From the NCBI GenBank assembly GCA_024206355.1, contig JAAGZM010000586.1, forward strand, positions 1 through 6,626: DNA of 6,626 bases, given 5' to 3'. The notes under the pieces were generated by a model. The model searched no databases. It had not been told where the DNA came from and saw only the letters and a program-made list of their open reading frames with translations. A program made the position numbers and the translations under genes. This DNA is from Gammaproteobacteria bacterium. Its GTDB lineage: Bacteria > Pseudomonadota > Gammaproteobacteria > Enterobacterales > GCA-2746155. Shown here piece by piece: positions 1 through 4,937 of this stretch. The first letter of the stretch is position 1. Each line of letters opens with the position of its first letter.

Positions 1-178
1 GATGAATCCATTACAGCTGCGAGAAACGACAATGTCTGCAGACACGAGACGACTCGTCAGGCTGACATTAGATAATGAAAGTCAAACATTTGAATTGATG
101 GATAAGCTACTGGCTAAGAAGCGCTCAGCCGACCGAAAAACTTGGCTTGAGAAAAAAGGCAATTTGGTAGCAGTTTAA
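1..178 (+). CDS. parE: DNA topoisomerase IV subunit B, C-terminal end (partial)
   Basis: This is the last 58 codons of the ATPase subunit of topoisomerase IV, which with ParC decatenates replicated chromosomes in the cytoplasm. The gene starts outside the window; base 1 is the third base of a codon and the frame closes at the TAA at 176-178. The visible peptide begins MNPLQLRETTM, the conserved stretch that follows GE in GyrB and ParE Toprim domains. It continues through TRRLVRLTL and LLAKKRSADRKTWLEKKG, which match the end of E. coli ParE (TRRL, then LLAKKRSEDRRNWL) as I remember it. GyrB ends differently (RRxFIExNA), and the parC gene immediately downstream supports ParE. No terminator separates the two genes, so they are probably co-transcribed. 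The ATPase and Toprim catalytic residues lie outside the window and cannot be checked. Confidence 0.93.
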   Translation, partial: MNPLQLRETTMSADTRRLVRLTLDNESQTFELMDKLLAKKRSADRKTWLEKKGNLVAV

Positions 179-237
179 TCCTATTGCTGATTGATAAATA
201 ATAATCAGAATAAAAATATAAAAATGGTAATAAAACT

Positions 238-2514
238 ATGACAGATAGCATTAATATGAGCATGGAAGGCATCGAGGAACGTTCACTCGCTGACTTTACC
301 GAAGAGGCTTATCTTAATTATTCAATGTATGTAATTCTAGATCGCGCATTACCACATATTGGTGATGGGCTTAAGCCTGTACAACGTCGTATTGTATATG
401 CTATGTCAGAACTTGGACTAAGTGCTCAATCAAAATACAAGAAATCAGCTAGAACCGTCGGTGACGTATTAGGTAAATTTCATCCCCATGGTGATAGTGC
501 ATGCTACGAAGCCATGGTGCTGATGGCTCAACCGTTTTCTTATCGCTATACATTAATTGATGGTCAAGGCAACTGGGGTGCTCCTGATGATCCGAAATCG
601 TTTGCAGCGATGCGTTATACCGAATCGAAACTTTCTGTTTATGCGAAATGTCTGTTACAAGAGTTAGGTCTCGGGACTGTTGATTGGTTGCCTAACTTTG
701 ATGGTACGATGAAAGAGCCGGCCATTTTGCCTGCACGATTACCTAACCTATATCTTAATGGTACAACGGGTATTGCTGTTGGAATGGCGACAGACATACC
801 CCCTCATAACCTACGTGAGGTCAGTGCTGCATGTTGTCATATGCTTGAGCATCCAAAGGCAACAGTTGAAGAATTATGCGAGTTTGTGAAGGGACCAGAT
901 TATCCGACAGAAGCTGAAATTATCACCCCAAAAGATGATTTAATTAAAATGTATGAGACAGGTCGTGGCAGTATCCGTATGCGCGCAACCTATACCATAG
1001 AAGATGGTGATGTGATTATTGAAGCTATTCCTCATCAAGTCAGCGGTGCTAAGATCCTTGAGCAAATTGCTGCTCAAATGCAGTCTAAAAAATTACCAAT
1101 GGTGGCGGATTTACGAGATGAATCTGATCATGAGAATCCAACTCGACTAGCGATTGTTCCACGCTCAAATCGTGTTGATATTGAACAGATGATGGGCCAC
1201 CTCTTTGCCAGTACCGATCTGGAAAGAACTTACCGCGTTAATATGAATATGATCGGTATTGATGGTCTACCTCGCGTGAAAAACTTGCGTGAGTTTGTTA
1301 AAGAGTGGCTTATTTTCCGTATTTCAACTGTTCGGCGTCGCCTTCAGTATCGACTTGATAAAGTAAGCGAGCGATTACATATTTTGGATGGACTATTAGC
1401 AGCATTCTTAAATATCGATGAAGTGATTGCCATTATTCGTCAAGAAGATGATCCGAAACCGGTGTTGATCAAACGATTTGGCATAACAGATATACAAGCT
1501 GAAGCAATTTTAGATTTAAAACTTCGTCACTTAGCGAAGTTAGAAGAAATGAAAATTCGTGCTGAGCAATCTGATTTAGCCGAAGAAAAGCAAGGGCTTG
1601 AACTGATCCTTTCTTCCGATAGACGATTGAAAACATTGGTTAGAAAAGAAATTGAAGAAGATACAGAATTATATGGTGATGATCGCCGCTCTCGTATTGT
1701 TGAACGCAATGAAGCGAAAGCTCTAAGTGATACTGATCTGATGCCCAGTGAAGCTGTAACAGTTGTGTTATCAGAAAAAGGATGGATCCGTTGCGCTAAA
1801 GGTCATGATATGGATCCGCTTGCCTTGAACTATAAGTCAGGTGATGAATTTCAAGATTCAGCAAAAGGGCGTAGTAACATGTCGGCCTTGATATTGGATT
1901 CGAATGGACGTAGTTATGCATTGCCTACTCATACGTTACCGTCAGCAAGAGGACAGGGAGAGCCACTTAGTGGGCGTCTGAATCCTTTAGCTGGAGCAAC
2001 ATTTAAGTCAGTGATGATGGGTGATGATGCACAACAGATGTTATTTGCTTCCGATGCTGGTTATGGGTTTGTTGGAACGTTAGGTGATCTCTTTTCACGG
2101 AACAAAAACGGCAAAGCAATGTTAAAACTGCCATCGGGCTCTGAGGCTTTAACGCCTAAGAGAGTGATGGACTATGATAATGATTTGATTGCGGCGGTGA
2201 GTAATGAAGGAAGGTTATTATTATTCCCTATTAAAGATTTGCCTATATTAGGAAAGGGTAAAGGCAACAAAATTATCAGTATACCAACGAATCGCGTTAA
2301 GCTTAGAGAAGAGTCTGTTGTTGGCATTGAAGTGATCAACTTGGGCTCGAGCTTAACTGTTCACTCAGGAAAGAGGCATCTAACACTCAAACCTAAGGAT
2401 ATTGAGCACTACCTGGGAGAGCGTGGCAGAAGAGGTAATAAATTACCTAGGGGTTTTCAGCGTGTTGATAAACTGACCGCAGAAAAAATTGAAAAGGCCG
2501 AAGAAGCTGAATAA
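238..2514 (+). CDS. parC: DNA topoisomerase IV subunit A
   Basis: ParC is the DNA-breaking and rejoining subunit of topoisomerase IV and acts as a ParC2ParE2 heterotetramer to unlink sister chromosomes. The product is 758 residues, against 752 in E. coli, so it is full length. The winged-helix/CAP region holds QRRIVYAMSELGL (about 49-61), GDVLGKFHPHGDSACYE (75-91) and FAAMRYTE (122-129). By spacing to E. coli, the catalytic pair is Arg126-Tyr127. The quinolone-resistance positions carry Ser87 and Glu91 (E. coli Ser80 and Glu84), the unmutated state. A tower region, then a long coiled coil (about 365-490), precede the beta-pinwheel C-terminal domain, which has a KGRSN blade motif and KGKGNKI. 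It lacks a GyrA box (QRRGGKG), which rules out GyrA. The start at 238 has no clear Shine-Dalgarno; in-frame ATGs at 256 and 262 are alternatives. No transcription terminator is visible after the stop. Confidence 0.97.
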   Translation: MTDSINMSMEGIEERSLADFTEEAYLNYSMYVILDRALPHIGDGLKPVQRRIVYAMSELGLSAQSKYKKSARTVGDVLGKFHPHGDSACYEAMVLMAQPFSYRYTLIDGQGNWGAPDDPKSFAAMRYTESKLSVYAKCLLQELGLGTVDWLPNFDGTMKEPAILPARLPNLYLNGTTGIAVGMATDIPPHNLREVSAACCHMLEHPKATVEELCEFVKGPDYPTEAEIITPKDDLIKMYETGRGSIRMRATYTIEDGDVIIEAIPHQVSGAKILEQIAAQMQSKKLPMVADLRDESDHENPTRLAIVPRSNRVDIEQMMGHLFASTDLERTYRVNMNMIGIDGLPRVKNLREFVKEWLIFRISTVRRRLQYRLDKVSERLHILDGLLAAFLNIDEVIAIIRQEDDPKPVLIKRFGITDIQAEAILDLKLRHLAKLEEMKIRAEQSDLAEEKQGLELILSSDRRLKTLVRKEIEEDTELYGDDRRSRIVERNEAKALSDTDLMPSEAVTVVLSEKGWIRCAKGHDMDPLALNYKSGDEFQDSAKGRSNMSALILDSNGRSYALPTHTLPSARGQGEPLSGRLNPLAGATFKSVMMGDDAQQMLFASDAGYGFVGTLGDLFSRNKNGKAMLKLPSGSEALTPKRVMDYDNDLIAAVSNEGRLLLFPIKDLPILGKGKGNKIISIPTNRVKLREESVVGIEVINLGSSLTVHSGKRHLTLKPKDIEHYLGERGRRGNKLPRGFQRVDKLTAEKIEKAEEAE

Positions 2515-2531
2515 TATTTTTGTTGCGTACT

Positions 2532-3884
2532 CTACTGGGTATCAGACATTAAATAACGGATCCAAGTGAGCTTTCTATCAAGCATCGCTTGGGCTGCATG
2601 GTTTACTTTATCAACTATTTTCCAGGTTTGATCAAGCTCAGTTAACTGCATTTGTTCAAGCAGACGAGGATCTTTATTGATACTTTTATGCAAGAGTAAG
2701 CAAAACGTATTGTTTGTAAACATCGGATTAGTTTCTTCTTCTATAGAATGAATAGGGATTGCAATGGGTGTTCTTTTCATATGCCTAATTAATAGCCGCT
2801 CTTCTTTTCGTAAACACATTTTTGGTTGCAGTGATAATTCTTCAAGCAGCGTCTTCAGTAGTAAGCTACAAGATGCTGCACGAAATGCAGCGGAAGCTAA
2901 GTCACCGTCAAGTCCAAAGCAGGCTTGTGCAGTTATACCATCAAAACTTAATAAGTGGCCCTGTTGACTATGGATAGTTGAGATCAGCAATCTATCAAGT
3001 TGCCGTAGTAGTTGAACATTTGGTGTTCCTGTATCATGCTTCAGCCAATTTGTCAGATCACAAAGGTATATTTTTAAGATAACAACTTCAGCACTTTCTG
3101 CCTCTGAATCAGCTGCAAGTAATTGATGAATACCGGAATGTTCAGCCTTTGAAACAGGAGCAGGTGCACTCGTAGTATTTGAAGATGATTCAAGCATTAG
3201 CTTTAGTTCTGAACCCACATCTAAGTTATCGTTAAAATTGTCCTCAGGTGTGTTGATAGGGAATTTTAGTAATCGTCTTAGTGAGCGTGTTAGACGTTTA
3301 CTAATTAACCAAGCTACAATAATTGCAATAATCATCATACCAACTGTAAGCATTGCTACTGAATTCAAAAGTTTTTGAATAGGAGCTTCAACACGTTGCC
3401 GATCAATTTTTATTTGTATGATTCCTATTCGAATATCATTTTGTTTTATATCTTCTAGAAGAGTGAGAGTTTCAGGTTTTGTTGACAATATGTCATTATT
3501 TGTTTCTATCTCACCTACTTGAGTTTGAACATAACTTTTAGCAAGCAATGTTCCTTGATAATCAAAAAGTCGAGCATCTATAACGAGGCGATCGTTAGTT
3601 AGTCGCTTCAAGTATTTTTCTTGTGAAGCAGTATCTCCTGATATTATGAGCTCTGATAAATCATCCAATGCATAACGTGTAATACTATACCCATGGGTTC
3701 GTGTATTTTTAAGAAGATGTTTTTCAAGCTTATGATCAATTAATGTCCAAAATATACCCAGAACAATAATCATCAAAAATGCCAACAATACCGCGATATT
3801 ACTGTGCAATGACAGTATTGAAGCTGCGGCTTTTCGCCATAATCTTTGTTGTTGTCGCCTTAAACGATCTATTTTCTTATTCAT
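2532..3884 (-). CDS. AhpA/YtjB (SMP)-like two-helix membrane protein with cytoplasmic degenerate cyclase-like domain
   Basis: Counted from the ATG at 3884, the product has 450 residues. A basic N-terminus (KKIDRLRRQQQRLWRK) precedes a membrane helix at about 29-49. A periplasmic loop (50-173) includes VIDARLFDYQGTLLAKS, like the VYDEQGDLIARS segment of E. coli YtjB. A second helix (174-194) is followed by the basic SKRLTRSLRRLLK. E. coli YtjB is only about 214 residues; here a linker (205-262) and about 190 more cytoplasmic residues follow. Residues 267-350 follow the class III nucleotide cyclase pattern: a beta strand ending LCDLTNW, a helix, LLSFDGITAQACFG, then an Ala-rich helix. Asp276 fits the first metal Asp, but the second (in GD) appears to be Ile317, so catalysis is unlikely. 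The role is unknown. YtjB also neighbours serB in E. coli. The start at 3884 has AGGAG only two bases away; an ATG at 3938 would add 18 residues but has no ribosome site. Confidence 0.82.
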   Translation of the reverse strand: MNKKIDRLRRQQQRLWRKAAASILSLHSNIAVLLAFLMIIVLGIFWTLIDHKLEKHLLKNTRTHGYSITRYALDDLSELIISGDTASQEKYLKRLTNDRLVIDARLFDYQGTLLAKSYVQTQVGEIETNNDILSTKPETLTLLEDIKQNDIRIGIIQIKIDRQRVEAPIQKLLNSVAMLTVGMMIIAIIVAWLISKRLTRSLRRLLKFPINTPEDNFNDNLDVGSELKLMLESSSNTTSAPAPVSKAEHSGIHQLLAADSEAESAEVVILKIYLCDLTNWLKHDTGTPNVQLLRQLDRLLISTIHSQQGHLLSFDGITAQACFGLDGDLASAAFRAASCSLLLKTLLEELSLQPKMCLRKEERLLIRHMKRTPIAIPIHSIEEETNPMFTNNTFCLLLHKSINKDPRLLEQMQLTELDQTWKIVDKVNHAAQAMLDRKLTWIRYLMSDTQ

Positions 3885-3886
3885 AA

Positions 3887-3891
3887 CTCCT
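3887..3891 (-). promoter_or_regulatory. Shine-Dalgarno AGGAG before the ATG at 3884
   Basis: On the minus strand AGGAG is followed by TT and then ATG. It is the only good anti-16S match ahead of any start candidate of the YtjB-like gene, which is why I prefer 3884 to 3938. The spacing of two bases is shorter than the usual five to nine, so the call is tentative. Topology also fits: starting here puts a short basic segment directly before the first membrane helix. Confidence 0.4.
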
Positions 3892-3962
3892 AGTGTGCCA
3901 TTAAAATGGGAAATGAAAAAGTCCATAGTGTGTTTCATTGCTGCACAGGTTAGAATAAGTTA

Positions 3963-3991
3963 TCTATATCCATTCTACATCTTGATGTAAA
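3963..3991 (-). promoter_or_regulatory. Probable sigma-70 promoter of the YtjB-like gene
   Basis: Read on the minus strand, TTTACA (3991-3986, five of six to TTGACA) is separated by exactly 17 bases from TATAGA (3968-3963, four of six to TATAAT). Transcription would begin near 3956, giving a leader of about 18 bases to the ATG at 3938 or about 72 bases to the one at 3884. The promoter lies almost wholly within the palindrome at 3966-3999, so a protein bound there would be expected to block it. It is a pattern match only, in AT-rich DNA where chance matches are common. Confidence 0.45.
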
Positions 3992-3999
3992 ATGGATGT
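3966..3999. repeat. 34-base near-perfect palindrome between divergent genes, possible operator or RNA hairpin
   Basis: The left arm 3966-3981 (ATATCCATTCTACATC) pairs with the right arm 3984-3999 (GATGTAAAATGGATGT) around the central TT at 3982-3983. Of 16 positions, 14 are Watson-Crick; 3967/3998 is a T-G wobble and 3975/3990 is a C-A mismatch. The centre could fold as a four-base CTTG loop closed by T3980-A3985. The right arm runs into the ATG at 3996, the first possible serB start. The palindrome also spans the -35 element, spacer and most of the -10 element of the likely promoter for the YtjB-like gene. It could be an operator for a dimeric regulator, or a leader hairpin in serB mRNA. I do not recognise the motif as a known regulator's site. 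Confidence 0.75.
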
Positions 4000-4916
4000 C
4001 TAAGAATAATGGGAAAAACATGCAAAACGAATATTTACTCCGAGCATTAAGCGGTTCCCTTCAAGATAATTCTACTCGGCAAGTGATTTTGAAAAAATTG
4101 ACTTCGTTATTAGATGATGAGCAAAAGATTTCCTCTGTAGAGTTAATTGAAGCAAACATGCAATATCAACTACAATTGAAGCTGGTATCAGAGTGCGATT
4201 TTGATGAGCTAAAAAATAAACTGAGAAAAATTGCTCAACAATTAGAAATGGATCTCATTCTAAAAAGCTGGAGCGATAGAAAAATTCTCCCTGGCTTATT
4301 GATTATGGATATGGATTCAACGTTGGTTCAAGCAGAGACCATTGATGAAATTGCTCGAGTTGCTGGTGTGGGTGAAAAAGTTGCTAAGATAACGGAATCA
4401 GCAATGCGAGGAGAATTAGACTTTACACAAAGCTTGTATGCAAGAGTGTCGATGTTAGAAGGTGTGTCATTGGATGCTATTGAGTTGGTCCATGATTGTT
4501 TACCACTAACTGGCGGTGCAAAGTTATTACTGAAAAAAGCCACAGAAAATGGTTGCCATACAGCCCTTGTTTCTGGTGGTTTTACATACTACGCAGGACC
4601 TATTGCTGAGTCATTAGGGATTGATACATTATCAGCTAATACACTTGAAATTATTGATAATAAACTTACAGGAAAAGTACTTGGTGATGTTGTTGATGGT
4701 AATTCAAAGCTAGAAACATTAAATCAATTGAAAGAACAGCTTGGATTGAGTTCTGAACAAATTGTTGCTATTGGTGATGGCGCTAATGATTTGCCTATGC
4801 TAACTGCAGCAGGAACGGGTATCGCTTTTCATGCAAAGCCAACAGTTCAAGAACAAGCTTCAACAGCGTTAAATTTTAATGATTTAAATGCTGTTTGCTG
4901 GCTACTGAATTGGTAG
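3996..4916 (+). CDS. serB: Phosphoserine phosphatase (HAD superfamily)
   Basis: SerB hydrolyses L-phosphoserine to L-serine and phosphate, the last step of serine synthesis, as a cytoplasmic Mg2+ enzyme. The product is 306 residues from the ATG at 3996. Motif I is MDMDST, with nucleophile Asp105 and acid/base Asp107. Glu114 (ETIDEIA) and Arg150 are the substrate-binding pair, motif II is Ser193 (VSGGF), motif III is Lys238, and motif IV is GDGANDLPM with Asp261. The spacings match those I recall for Methanocaldococcus jannaschii phosphoserine phosphatase at every one of these residues, so activity is expected. The N-terminal 90 or so residues form an ACT-like region (MQYQLQLKLVSE, then DFDELKNKLRKIAQQLEMD), as in other gammaproteobacterial SerB. 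The start is uncertain: ATG 3996 has no ribosome site and lies in the edge of a palindrome. ATG 4020 (residue 9) has GGGA five bases ahead and sits right before the first ACT strand, so it is at least as likely. Confidence 0.95.
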   Translation: MSKNNGKNMQNEYLLRALSGSLQDNSTRQVILKKLTSLLDDEQKISSVELIEANMQYQLQLKLVSECDFDELKNKLRKIAQQLEMDLILKSWSDRKILPGLLIMDMDSTLVQAETIDEIARVAGVGEKVAKITESAMRGELDFTQSLYARVSMLEGVSLDAIELVHDCLPLTGGAKLLLKKATENGCHTALVSGGFTYYAGPIAESLGIDTLSANTLEIIDNKLTGKVLGDVVDGNSKLETLNQLKEQLGLSSEQIVAIGDGANDLPMLTAAGTGIAFHAKPTVQEQASTALNFNDLNAVCWLLNW

Positions 4917-4937
4917 TGATTGTTGAATAAGCAAGAG

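Noticed and set aside
179..237. Possible promoter or hairpin between parE and parC (TTGATA at 191, TATAAA at 217; CTGATT and AATCAG at 187-192 and 203-208).
   Set aside because: The hexamers are 20 bases apart and the start would fall almost on the parC ATG. The six-base stem is weak and is followed by A-rich, not T-rich, sequence. AT-rich spacers produce such matches by chance.
475..520. Quinolone-resistance substitution in ParC.
   Set aside because: The positions equivalent to E. coli Ser80 and Glu84 are Ser and Glu, the common sensitive state.
1527..1709. Minus-strand open frame inside parC.
   Set aside because: It lies wholly opposite the well-conserved ParC coiled-coil region, is Ser-rich low-complexity in translation, and resembles no family.
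2764..2967. Plus-strand open frame opposite the YtjB-like gene.
   Set aside because: It is antisense to a reading frame with clear membrane helices and domain pattern, and has no ribosome site or recognisable product.
3938..3966. serB promoter TTGCTG (3938) with TATCTA (3961), or TAGAAT at 3951.
   Set aside because: TTGCTG and TATCTA each match only three of six consensus bases. TAGAAT has no -35 partner at the right distance. I cannot assign a serB promoter with confidence.
4328..4543. Minus-strand open frame opposite serB.
   Set aside because: It runs opposite the catalytic core of SerB; the translation is not protein-like and shows no known motif.
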